A DNA stretch of 5,761 nucleotides from CAYIBD01 sp964361655 (GCA_964361655.1 CAYIBD010000039.1:1-5761), one strand, 5' to 3'; counted from the stretch's first letter, positions 1 to 5,046 are shown. The notes: a model not told the origin generated them from the letters alone. Translations and numbers: made by a program.

Positions 1-156
1 CACGGTCGCCATCGCTTTGAACAATTTCTGCACGACCGGCTTCGGCGTGCCGGCCGGCAGGTACATCCCCTGCCACGAGCCGACGGTCAGCTCGGGAAAG
101 CCCGATTCGGCGAAGGTCGGAACGTCGGGGAGCTGCGGGACGCGGGTGGGCGCGAC
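1..156 (-). CDS. Partial Bug-family (TTT) periplasmic solute-binding protein, internal fragment
   Basis: Read on the minus strand, bases 156 to 1 give 52 open codons starting VAPTRVPQLPDVPTFAESGF and continuing with WQGMYLPAGTPKPVV. The pattern 'RVPxLPDVPTxAExG ... PAGTPKPVV' is the hallmark of the C-terminal half of Bug receptors, periplasmic binding proteins of tripartite tricarboxylate transporters that capture small carboxylates and similar ligands. A whole protein is about 320 residues, so only a piece is present. It runs off the left edge towards its C-terminus. On its N-terminal side the family pattern stops at base 156: the next codons (157-183) give an unrelated peptide and then a stop at 184-186. 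No start codon or signal peptide is present. The fragment therefore looks cut by a junction and not merely by the window edge. Family assignment is firm; the ligand cannot be told. Confidence 0.82.
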
Positions 157-185
157 TGGCAAACAATTACTCAACCAAACCCATT

Positions 186-923
186 ATGTATTTCCGGCAA
201 ATTCTCCACGAAGAAAAGTCCTGCCTGTCCTACCTAATCGGCTGTGATACCGTCGGGGTGGCTGCGGCTATTGATCCGCAGGGTGATCCCAAACGATATA
301 TTGAGCTTGCCGCGCAAAAAGGCATAAAGATCGCAGCGGTCATAGAAACCCACCTCCAGGCCGATCACTACTCTAGCGCACGCGAGCTTACGGCCATGAC
401 CGGCGCCACCCACTATCTTGGGCCAGGGGCGGATGTGCGCTTCCCGTTCTCACCCTTGACCGATGGCCGGGTCTTCCGCCTGGGCAACCGCCGATTCCGA
501 GTGTTCCATACGCCGGGGCACACGCCGGAGAGCGTCTCAATCTTGGTGAACGATTGGGCGCTTCTTACCGGCGATACGCTTTTCGTGGGTGATGTGGGCC
601 GGGTTGATCTTCCGGCCGAGGCAGCAGGGGATACCTCGCTCACCGAGCAACAAGCTCGCGATCTCCATACCAGTCTCACGCGCCTGAAAACACTCCCGGA
701 TTGGACCGAAATTTACCCGGCCCACTACGGCGGATCGGTCTGCGGCCGCGGAATTGATTACAAGCCATCAAGCACCATTGGCCGCGAAAAAATTAAAAAT
801 CCGGCTCTTTCGCTCCCGGCGGACGAATTCATGAAGTTTCAGCTTGAAAACCCGCCGGCGCTTCCGCCGGAATTCGCTGCCATCAGCCGCGTAAATCGGG
901 GTGAGATAACGCTTACCGTATGA
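186..923 (+). CDS. MBL-fold metallohydrolase, persulfide dioxygenase (ETHE1/GloB-like) family
   Basis: This 245-residue protein has the start (MYFRQIL) and the overall length of single-domain ETHE1-like proteins. These cytoplasmic iron enzymes oxidise glutathione or other low-molecular-weight persulfides to sulfite; related proteins are glyoxalase II hydrolases. Visible motifs are THLQADH at residues 55-61 (metal motif), HTPGHTPES at 108-116, LLTGDTLF at 127-134 with the bridging Asp130, DVGRVDL at 136-142, and YPAHYGGSVCG at 178-188 with His180, followed by SSTIGRE near 195-201. The metal motif is normally HxHxDH; here the second His is Gln58. No rhodanese domain is fused. The start follows family alignment; no Shine-Dalgarno sequence is seen in the 29 bases between the left-hand junction and the ATG. 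It is first of four genes and its stop overlaps the next start (ATGA, 920-923). Fold is very likely; persulfide substrate is inferred. Confidence 0.85.
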   Translation: MYFRQILHEEKSCLSYLIGCDTVGVAAAIDPQGDPKRYIELAAQKGIKIAAVIETHLQADHYSSARELTAMTGATHYLGPGADVRFPFSPLTDGRVFRLGNRRFRVFHTPGHTPESVSILVNDWALLTGDTLFVGDVGRVDLPAEAAGDTSLTEQQARDLHTSLTRLKTLPDWTEIYPAHYGGSVCGRGIDYKPSSTIGREKIKNPALSLPADEFMKFQLENPPALPPEFAAISRVNRGEITLTV

Positions 924-1552
924 TGCCGCTCATCTGCGTTGACTGCGATGGGGTGCTATTCAATACGCGGCTGCTCTTTCGCGTGCCGGCCTTGGAGCGG
1001 ATAGACCGGCCGGCGCGACATGCTCTCTTCGCCGAGTTTCGCGACACCGGGCTAGAATTTATGCCGCGGCCGTTTTTCGAGTTCGCTCTCGCCAAGGGCT
1101 ACATCAATGCCGAGGAAAAGGATGAGCTCATCCGGCACTTCTGCGCCGCTACGGAAAATGCTGACCAACTCCTCTTCGAAGATGCGCTCCCGTTTCTCAA
1201 ACAGTTTCCCAAGAGCATGCTCGCCCTGCTCACCCGGGCCGATCCGGAGTGGCAGCTCGCCAACATCCGGACCGCGAAAGTGGCCCGCCATGTGGGCCAG
1301 ACATTCATTGTGCAGGGCGATCTCGGCAAGCAGGATGTCCTTATCGGCCTTGCCCTTCGCTTCCGCCCCGTTTTCTTCATTGACGACTCTCCGGAGGAGA
1401 TAGAGCGGGCGCGGAGCGTGCCTGGAGTCGTTCCGCTGCACCTTGACCGTTCCCGAGCGAGCACGGACGAGAGCTACCCGGACCTCATAAGCGTGGCCGA
1501 GTACATCCGGCAGACGCTTGGCAGTGACGTTATCGGCGCAAAGGCGGCATGA
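920..1552 (+). CDS. HAD-superfamily hydrolase (small phosphatase-like)
   Basis: This 210-residue protein carries the haloacid-dehalogenase motif set in order. Motif I is VDCDGVLFNT (residues 7-16) with the nucleophile Asp8 and acid/base Asp10. Motif II is LLTRADPEW with Thr105. The motif III lysine is probably Lys137 in GKQDV. Motif IV is FFIDDSPEE with Asp155-Asp156. A mostly helical cap, about residues 20-90, lies between motifs I and II, as in type C1 HAD phosphatases. Such enzymes use a phospho-aspartate intermediate and Mg2+ to remove phosphate from small metabolites or nucleotides; the substrate cannot be read from sequence. The start overlaps the upstream stop and its own stop overlaps the next start, both as ATGA, so translational coupling is likely. 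Neighbouring MazG-like and NUDIX genes suggest a nucleotide or phosphometabolite clean-up role, which is inference. Confidence 0.85.
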   Translation: MMPLICVDCDGVLFNTRLLFRVPALERIDRPARHALFAEFRDTGLEFMPRPFFEFALAKGYINAEEKDELIRHFCAATENADQLLFEDALPFLKQFPKSMLALLTRADPEWQLANIRTAKVARHVGQTFIVQGDLGKQDVLIGLALRFRPVFFIDDSPEEIERARSVPGVVPLHLDRSRASTDESYPDLISVAEYIRQTLGSDVIGAKAA

Positions 1553-1863
1553 TGAAGACCTTCCGCAAGCTCATCCGCGATCGGATTCCCGAGATCATCG
1601 CCGCGAACGGCGAGAAAGCCGTCACGCGGGTTTTAAATGACGACGAGTTCTTAACGGCGCTGGAAAATAAACTCCTGGAGGAAGTCCAGGAGATGCGGCT
1701 CGGCCAAGATAAGAAAATGGAGATCGCCGACATCTACGAAGTGCTGGATGCGCTCATCAGGGTTTACGGATTTTCAAAGGAGGAGATTTTAAAGTTGCAG
1801 GAAGAGAAACGCAATACGCGCGGCGGGTTTGAGAAACACCTATTTCTCGAGAGCTTAGAATGA
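1549..1863 (+). CDS. MazG/PRA-PH-like nucleoside triphosphate pyrophosphohydrolase
   Basis: This 104-residue all-alpha protein begins with KLIRDRIPEIIAANG (residues 7-21), the signature of the small 'phosphoribosyl-ATP pyrophosphohydrolase-like' proteins of the all-alpha NTP pyrophosphatase (MazG) superfamily. The metal-binding acidic residues are visible: EEVQE at 44-48, then ExxD (Glu58, Asp61) in EIADIYEV. The C-terminal tail RGGFEKHLFLE (residues 91-101) is also typical of this family. Members hydrolyse nucleoside triphosphates to monophosphate and pyrophosphate and are viewed as house-cleaning enzymes; true HisE would sit with his genes, none of which are here. It is linked by 4-base overlaps to the HAD gene upstream (1549-1552) and the NUDIX gene downstream (1860-1863). 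The exact nucleotide substrate is unknown. Confidence 0.85.
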   Translation: MMKTFRKLIRDRIPEIIAANGEKAVTRVLNDDEFLTALENKLLEEVQEMRLGQDKKMEIADIYEVLDALIRVYGFSKEEILKLQEEKRNTRGGFEKHLFLESLE

Positions 1864-2318
1864 ATTCGCCGAAGCCCGACACCTACCACGTGGCGCTCAA
1901 GGCCTTCGTCCGGAAGGGCGATGACGTCCTGCTCTGCCAAGACCGCTTGAGTGGCGAATGGGACCTGCCGGGCGGACGGATCGGGGTGGGAGAATTTGAG
2001 CGGCCTTTGGAGGACATCCTTCGCCGCGAAATTGTCGAAGAGATTGGCGCGGACGTTGGCTATCGAAACAACGGACCGGTGGCAATCTTTCGCCATCGCC
2101 GCCCAGAGTTCATCGAGGAAGGAAAAGAAATACAGATCCTCATGATTGGATTTGAACTCACGTACCTCGGTGGCGACATCAAGCTCTCCGATGAACATAG
2201 CAGTTATCGCTGGGTACCACTCGGGGAGAGCGCCTCACTCCTTCCCGGCGGACAGAGAGACGGAATGATGAAATACCTTGAATACCTGCGCGGCGGCAAA
2301 AAGATAGCCCAATACTAG
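1860..2318 (+). CDS. NUDIX hydrolase with an expanded Nudix box
   Basis: This 152-residue protein is a single Nudix domain. It opens with a strand (YHVALKAFVRKGDDVLLCQ), then WDLPGGR at residues 34-40 and the Nudix box from Gly39 to Gly63. The box ends with the canonical REIVEEIG (56-63), whose glutamates bind Mg2+ or Mn2+. Between the conserved Glu45 and Arg56 there are ten residues where the standard GX5EX7REUXEEXGU has seven. The C-terminal HSSYRWVPLGE is the usual last strand of the fold. Nudix enzymes cleave nucleoside diphosphates linked to another group (nucleotide sugars, dinucleotides, oxidised dNTPs); the substrate is not predictable here. It is the last gene of the ATGA-coupled operon, and stops eight bases before the convergent terminator stem. 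Confidence 0.87.
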   Translation: MNSPKPDTYHVALKAFVRKGDDVLLCQDRLSGEWDLPGGRIGVGEFERPLEDILRREIVEEIGADVGYRNNGPVAIFRHRRPEFIEEGKEIQILMIGFELTYLGGDIKLSDEHSSYRWVPLGESASLLPGGQRDGMMKYLEYLRGGKKIAQY

Positions 2319-2321
2319 GAG

Positions 2322-2354
2322 AAAACCGCGCCCGCCCCATAGGGGCGGGCGCGG
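2322..2354 (-). terminator. Strong intrinsic terminator of the minus-strand small gene, between convergent genes
   Basis: Arms CCGCGCCCGCCCC (2326-2338) and GGGGCGGGCGCGG (2342-2354) form a perfect 13-bp all-GC stem with a 3-base loop. On the minus strand the stem is followed by TTTT (complement of 2322-2325), the classic rho-independent arrangement, and it begins only six bases after the stop codon of the minus-strand gene. On the plus strand the stem lacks a T-run, so it would serve the NUDIX operon less well, though a stem this stable may still block read-through. Confidence 0.85.
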
Positions 2355-2360
2355 CAAACA

Positions 2361-2573
2361 TCAGCGCTTCCGCAATACCTTTTTCAGCGAACGCTTGCGT
2401 CGTTTCTTTAAGAGTGTCCCGAGCTGCCAAGCCAAGTGGCCGGCAAAGCGGCGGTGGTACTTCTTGGCAAGCGTGGCGATCTTGGTATCCGCGCGCTTTT
2501 TTCGAAGTCGGCCAGCCCGCTTGTTTCGAGGCCGCCAGCCCCGCATCTTGGGTGCGTCTTTTGCCATAGGCAT
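2361..2573 (-). CDS. Small, highly basic protein of unknown function
   Basis: Minus-strand frame of 70 codons from ATG at 2573, protein starting MPMAKDAPKMRGWRPRNKRA. More than a third of residues are Lys or Arg; stretches such as RLRKKRADTK and LLKKRRKRSLKK stand out, and there is no membrane segment. That composition suggests a nucleic-acid- or ribosome-associated protein, but I recognise no ribosomal protein and cannot name a family. Support for a real gene is the dedicated intrinsic terminator six bases past the stop and a balanced protein with an ordered Ala/Trp/Leu core (HLAWQLGTLL). The start is uncertain. ATG 2573 has GGGG (complement of 2583-2586) nine bases upstream; ATG 2567 would give MAKDAPK, and GTG 2588 would add five residues. 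The reverse-frame openings here lack similar support. Confidence 0.6.
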   Translation of the reverse strand: MPMAKDAPKMRGWRPRNKRAGRLRKKRADTKIATLAKKYHRRFAGHLAWQLGTLLKKRRKRSLKKVLRKR

Positions 2574-2591
2574 ATTCCGAAACCCCACATA

Positions 2592-2734
2592 GAGGTCATC
2601 TGAAAACTGGCTTCCCCGTCATTGCGAGCGACCGAAGGGAGCGTGGCAATCCCGTATTGAAGGCGTTTTCGCGGGATTGCTTCGGTCGTCCCGCTTTCAG
2701 CGGGACTCCTCGCAATGACTTTTCAGATGGCCTC
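2592..2734. repeat. 143-bp palindromic MITE-like intergenic repeat ('GTCATTGCGAG' type)
   Basis: The ends are 15-base inverted repeats matching at 14 positions: GAGGTCATCTGAAAA (2592-2606) and TTTTCAGATGGCCTC (2720-2734). Inside are more mirrored blocks: GTCATTGCGAG (2618-2628) with CTCGCAATGAC (2709-2719), CGACCGAAG (2629-2637) with CTTCGGTCG (2680-2688), and GCAATCCCG (2646-2654) with CGGGATTGC (2672-2680). A further 8-bp hairpin GTCCCGCT-TTC-AGCGGGAC lies at 2688-2706 in the right half only. No coding sequence is present. Elements with the 'GTCATTGCGAG...GGCAATCCC' wording are, from memory, common as dispersed palindromic repeats in many environmental bacterial genomes. It sits between the start of the minus-strand small gene and the start of the D-Ala-D-Ala ligase gene, so it fills their shared upstream region. 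Confidence 0.8.
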
Positions 2735-2760
2735 ATAATAACTTTTCTGACCATTTCCAT

Positions 2761-2776
2761 TGTACCATAGGGTACA
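2761..2776 (+). promoter_or_regulatory. Short inverted repeat abutting the ddl start codon
   Basis: TGTACC (2761-2766) and GGTACA (2771-2776) form a perfect 6-bp inverted repeat with a 4-base loop; the last base is the A of the ligase ATG. The only purine-rich stretch that could act as a Shine-Dalgarno, AGGG at 2769-2772, lies in the loop and right arm, three bases from the ATG, which is unusually close. This could be an operator or a start-site hairpin, or chance. Confidence 0.25.
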
Positions 2777-3834
2777 TGGCTCAAGCGAAAATCAGGGTAG
2801 CGGTCCTCATGGGCGGGCCATCCTCGGAATACGAGATTTCGCTTGCCACCGGCCGGAAAATCATCTCGGCGCTCGATACGGAGAAATACCTTGTCCAGCC
2901 GGTGGTGGTGACGAAAGAGAGGAAATGGCTGATTCCGCCCCCATCAGCGCTCTTGAGATCGCCGGGGCAGGAGAACGGGCCCATGGCCGGTGCATTGGTC
3001 GTCCGAGATGAGGATCGCGCTCTTGACGAAATGCGCTCGGGCGGAGTGGACCTCGCCTTCATTGCCATGCACGGCGAATTTGGCGAGGACGGCACGGTAC
3101 AGGGCCTGCTCGAAGCCATAGGCATCGCCTATACCGGATCCGGTGTGCTGGCAAGCGCCCTCGGCATGGATAAGCCAAAGTCACTGGCCGTTTTCCGAGA
3201 TGCCGGACTTCGCGTTCCAGATTTCTCTGAGTCAGGGCGGCAAGAGTGGGAGAGGAGCGGCGAGGCAATCGGGCGCGGTGCTCTAGAAACGTTCGGATTG
3301 CCGCTCGTCATCAAGCCGGCCAACCGCGGCTCGAGCGTCGGCGTCTCCATCGTGTCCGGAGTTAGCGAGATTGAGCCAGCCGCGGCCAAGGCCCTGGCCC
3401 ACTCTGAGCGGATCATGTTCCAGAAGTATATAGCCGGCGACGAGGTAACGTGCGGAGTGCTCGAAACTGAAACCGACGCCGTTCCGCTCCAGCCGACCCA
3501 AATCATTCCTAAAGAGGGAAGCTTCTTCGACTACCATTGCAAATACACGCCCGGTGCATCGGAAGAAATCACGCCGCCACGGCTAGCGGCCGAGACCATC
3601 CGCCGCATCCAGGAAACCGGCCTTCGCGCGCACCGCGCCATCGGCGCCTCCGGCATGTCGCGAACGGACATGATTCTTGCCGCAGACGGCACCCCCTACG
3701 TCCTTGAGATCAACACCATCCCCGGCATGACCGAGACGAGCTTATTGCCGCAGGCGGCGCAAGCGGTCGGGATCTCCTTCCCCGAACTTCTTGACACCAT
3801 TATCCGGGCGGCTCTCCGTACCAAGCTCCAATAG
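2776..3834 (+). CDS. ddl: D-alanine--D-alanine ligase
   Basis: This complete 352-residue ATP-grasp ligase joins two D-alanines in the cytoplasm for the peptidoglycan pentapeptide. In order: GGPSSEYEISLATG (residues 13-26) with Glu18 at the first D-Ala site, HGEFGEDGTVQG (99-110), the ATP-lid motif KPANRGSSVGV (180-190), FFDYHCKYTPG (250-260), SRTDMI (295-300) and VLEINTIPGMT (309-319). Arg296, Asp298, Glu311 and Asn313 match Arg255, Asp257, Glu270 and Asn272 of E. coli DdlB. The Glu18-Ser186-Tyr258 triad is kept; Tyr258, not Phe or His, favours D-Ala-D-Ala over D-Ala-D-Lac products. The stretch normally written YEAKY is YHCKY here. The gene stands alone after the palindromic repeat; no murC/murB neighbours are present. 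Ribosome binding looks weak. Confidence 0.95.
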   Translation: MAQAKIRVAVLMGGPSSEYEISLATGRKIISALDTEKYLVQPVVVTKERKWLIPPPSALLRSPGQENGPMAGALVVRDEDRALDEMRSGGVDLAFIAMHGEFGEDGTVQGLLEAIGIAYTGSGVLASALGMDKPKSLAVFRDAGLRVPDFSESGRQEWERSGEAIGRGALETFGLPLVIKPANRGSSVGVSIVSGVSEIEPAAAKALAHSERIMFQKYIAGDEVTCGVLETETDAVPLQPTQIIPKEGSFFDYHCKYTPGASEEITPPRLAAETIRRIQETGLRAHRAIGASGMSRTDMILAADGTPYVLEINTIPGMTETSLLPQAAQAVGISFPELLDTIIRAALRTKLQ

Positions 3835-3941
3835 CTCGTTCCCTCGTCAAAGCGGACGGCCTGACGAAGCAGCGCACGCCACCGCGAGATTTTGCTGCCA
3901 CGGCTTATGCACAACGCCTAGGCGCTGCGTGTCTGACGCGG

Positions 3942-3947
3942 TATAAT
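3942..3947 (+). promoter_or_regulatory. Candidate sigma-70 -10 box upstream of lipoprotein gene
   Basis: TATAAT at 3942-3947 is a perfect -10 hexamer, about 100 bases upstream of the GTG start at 4047. No good TTGACA-like hexamer is found 16-18 bases upstream (the sequence there is around CTAGGCG) and no TG extends the -10, so the promoter call rests on one element. Confidence 0.4.
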
Positions 3948-4011
3948 GGGATAAGGCCAAAACGGAGCGCAACCGGGCAGCTCGAGAGAGAACCGGACGG
4001 CCAAATGGCTC

Positions 4012-4031
4012 TTTGAAAGAATTTGAAAGAA
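4012..4031 (+). repeat. Perfect tandem 10-base repeat in the lipoprotein 5' leader
   Basis: TTTGAAAGAA occurs twice head to tail (4012-4021 and 4022-4031), ending three bases before the Shine-Dalgarno sequence GAGGTG (4035-4040). Such a repeat could vary by slippage, but two copies are too few to infer phase variation. Confidence 0.7.
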
Positions 4032-4046
4032 AGTGAGGTGATACGC

Positions 4047-4535
4047 GTGAGGCACAGTGTCAGTCGCTGTATTGCTGTAATCTCCATAATCCTCATGACG
4101 GCCAGCGGCTGCGCGTTCTTCGCGCGGGGAGGATCGCCAGCAGTCCGGTGCAGTGAGACACCGCGGAGTGCCGTCGAAACCTTTCTCCAAGGCATGGCCG
4201 AGTTGAGCATCAGGCTGCTCAAGGCAGTCATCCTCCCCGGCATTCCCATCTTCGCCGTATTTGGCGATGGCGACTCGGAACGAGGCAAAGAGATCGTGCG
4301 CCAGCTGGTGAAACACCCGGAAGTGGGGGATAAGGGTGCGTCGAGTGTCTTTACCTTCGTCTCTATAGGAGACACGACGGATAGGCAAGAGAAGCGGGTT
4401 ATCGTCGAACGCGAAGAGGAAGTGGGCGACGAGTTCCGCACCTATCAGCGGGCATTTCTCGTCAAATTTGAATCTGACGGGAACTGCATCAGCGCGGTTC
4501 GGCCCGAAGGTCCACAGTGGACCCGCGTGCCCTGA
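4047..4535 (+). CDS. Putative lipoprotein of unknown function
   Basis: A GTG start at 4047 gives 162 residues. GAGGTG (4035-4040) lies an ideal distance upstream, and this start leaves a textbook signal sequence (MRHSVSRCIAVISIILMTA); a TTG 24 bases earlier would precede the ribosome site and is rejected. The hydrophobic stretch at residues 8-18 ends in the lipobox ASGC with Cys22, so lipid attachment and export are expected. The mature part opens with CSETPRSAVETFLQGMAELS (residues 34-53), a start seen in NTF2-like and similar small folds ('TPxxAVxxFL'). It ends with strand-like YQRAFLVKFESDG, which would fit such a fold, but I would not assign it. It has its own candidate promoter and terminator, so it is probably monocistronic. 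No paralogue or partner is evident in the window. Confidence 0.75.
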   Translation: MRHSVSRCIAVISIILMTASGCAFFARGGSPAVRCSETPRSAVETFLQGMAELSIRLLKAVILPGIPIFAVFGDGDSERGKEIVRQLVKHPEVGDKGASSVFTFVSIGDTTDRQEKRVIVEREEEVGDEFRTYQRAFLVKFESDGNCISAVRPEGPQWTRVP

Positions 4536-4569
4536 CTGGCGGCAGGTCCTGGCTGCCAGTTTTCTCTTT
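4535..4569 (+). terminator. Intrinsic terminator after the lipoprotein gene
   Basis: CTGGCGGC (4536-4543) pairs with GCTGCCAG (4552-4559), eight pairs with one G-U, extended by A4535-T4560. The stem is followed by a T-rich run (TTTTCTCTTT, 4560-4569). It starts at the last base of the lipoprotein stop codon. Confidence 0.8.
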
Positions 4570-4609
4570 CCGAGAAGTTCTTCAACATAGGGCAGAAGGG
4601 AGATGACGA

Positions 4610-4915
4610 ATGAAACGGATGGCAAGGTGCGCGGCCCTGGTTTTGCTCTTGGTCGTATGCTCCGCAGCCGCGGGAGCGGCCGGCGAGTTTCCCGCCGGTC
4701 TCCGGTTCATCGAGAAACTGCCGGTGATCATGCGCGGCGAGTGCGTGGAGGAGGGGATCAAGGTGCTGCGATGGCTGCCCTGTGAGGTCAGGACGAACGA
4801 CGCCGGGCGAGTCATCTACTTCATCTTCTACCATGAGGGGTCGGTCATAGGCGTGGAGGAGCTCCCCGTAGGCAGGAGCATCATGCGCCTCGGCGCGGCT
4901 ACACCCCAAAAGTAG
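4610..4915 (+). CDS. Small secreted protein of unknown function
   Basis: A 101-residue protein with a Sec signal peptide: Lys/Arg-rich start (MKRMAR), a hydrophobic core (ALVLLLVV, residues 9-16) and an Ala-rich region (SAAAGAAGEF) with likely signal peptidase I cleavage near residue 22-25. LVVC at 14-17 is not a good lipobox because the residue before Cys is Val. The mature domain of about 76 residues has just two cysteines, Cys45 (RGECVEEG) and Cys58 (LPCEVR), which could form a disulfide in the periplasm. A strand-rich stretch, RVIYFIFYHEGSVIGVEEL, follows. AAGGGAG (4596-4602) seven bases before the ATG is a good ribosome site. The gene is separated from the upstream lipoprotein by a terminator, yet no clear promoter is visible in the 40-base gap, so it may rely on read-through. 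I recognise no family. Confidence 0.7.
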   Translation: MKRMARCAALVLLLVVCSAAAGAAGEFPAGLRFIEKLPVIMRGECVEEGIKVLRWLPCEVRTNDAGRVIYFIFYHEGSVIGVEELPVGRSIMRLGAATPQK

Positions 4916-4960
4916 TATGGGCGGCTCCTTGTTACAGTTTTTATGAGCCGATGCGTAGAT

Positions 4961-4990
4961 TTGACAAAGCGGCAATCAGCGCGGTATTGT
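4961..4990 (+). promoter_or_regulatory. Sigma-70-like promoter upstream of the CsgG-like lipoprotein gene
   Basis: A perfect -35 TTGACA (4961-4966) and TATTGT (4985-4990, four of six matching TATAAT) are separated by 18 bases. Transcription would start near 4997, leaving a leader of about 97 bases before the ATG at 5094. No other promoter in the window has both hexamers this close to consensus. Confidence 0.65.
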
Positions 4991-5015
4991 ACATGCAAGC
5001 TCTCCTACAATCGAA

Positions 5016-5046
5016 AGCCGGAAGGTCGTAAGAAGACGACCGGGCT
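5016..5046 (+). promoter_or_regulatory. Hairpin in the 5' leader of the CsgG-like lipoprotein mRNA
   Basis: GGTCGT (5024-5029) pairs perfectly with ACGACC (5036-5041) around the loop AAGAAG; an outer AGCC (5016-5019) pairs with GGCT (5043-5046) across a small internal loop. The ten-pair structure sits in the middle of the predicted leader, and no T-run follows it, so it is not a terminator. I do not recognise a known riboswitch class in it. Confidence 0.45.

Larger units (their letters stand above)
3835..4046. other. 212-base non-coding gap between ddl and the lipoprotein gene
   Basis: I see no convincing gene here. Just after the ddl stop, TCGTCA (3845-3850) and TGACGA (3863-3868) form a 6-bp inverted repeat with a 12-base loop but no T-run, so it is at best a weak terminator. 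A perfect TATAAT (3942-3947) and a tandem 10-base repeat (4012-4031) lie further right. If the window joins two genomes internally, this gap is the most likely place, because gene-start style changes across it. Confidence 0.5.

Noticed and set aside
17..247. Plus-strand open frame across the left end
   Set aside because: It begins with TTG, runs antisense to the clear Bug receptor fragment, crosses the junction and resembles nothing.
1052..1464. Minus-strand open frames opposite the HAD gene
   Set aside because: The plus strand shows all HAD motifs in order; the reverse frames are arginine-rich shadows.
2592..2734. CRISPR-like or transposon gene reading of the repeat region
   Set aside because: There is a single palindromic unit, no regularly spaced repeats or spacers and no coding capacity for a transposase.
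3918..4625. Long minus-strand open frame of 235 codons opposite the first lipoprotein
   Set aside because: It is the complement of a gene with a lipobox, SD and terminator in the plus direction, has no ribosome site and crosses the terminator hairpin; typical GC-rich shadow.
4922..4950. CGGCTC ... GAGCCG inverted repeat after the secreted protein as a terminator
   Set aside because: The stem is only six pairs with a 17-base loop containing the T-run, and no T-run follows the stem.
4445..4975. Minus-strand open frame of 176 codons opposite the secreted protein
   Set aside because: Overlaps two better supported plus-strand genes and a terminator; His/Pro/Ser-rich product without domain features.
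5016..5046. Known riboswitch (such as cyclic-di-GMP or preQ1 types) in the leader
   Set aside because: The hairpin shape is suggestive but none of the conserved core sequences of those classes is present.
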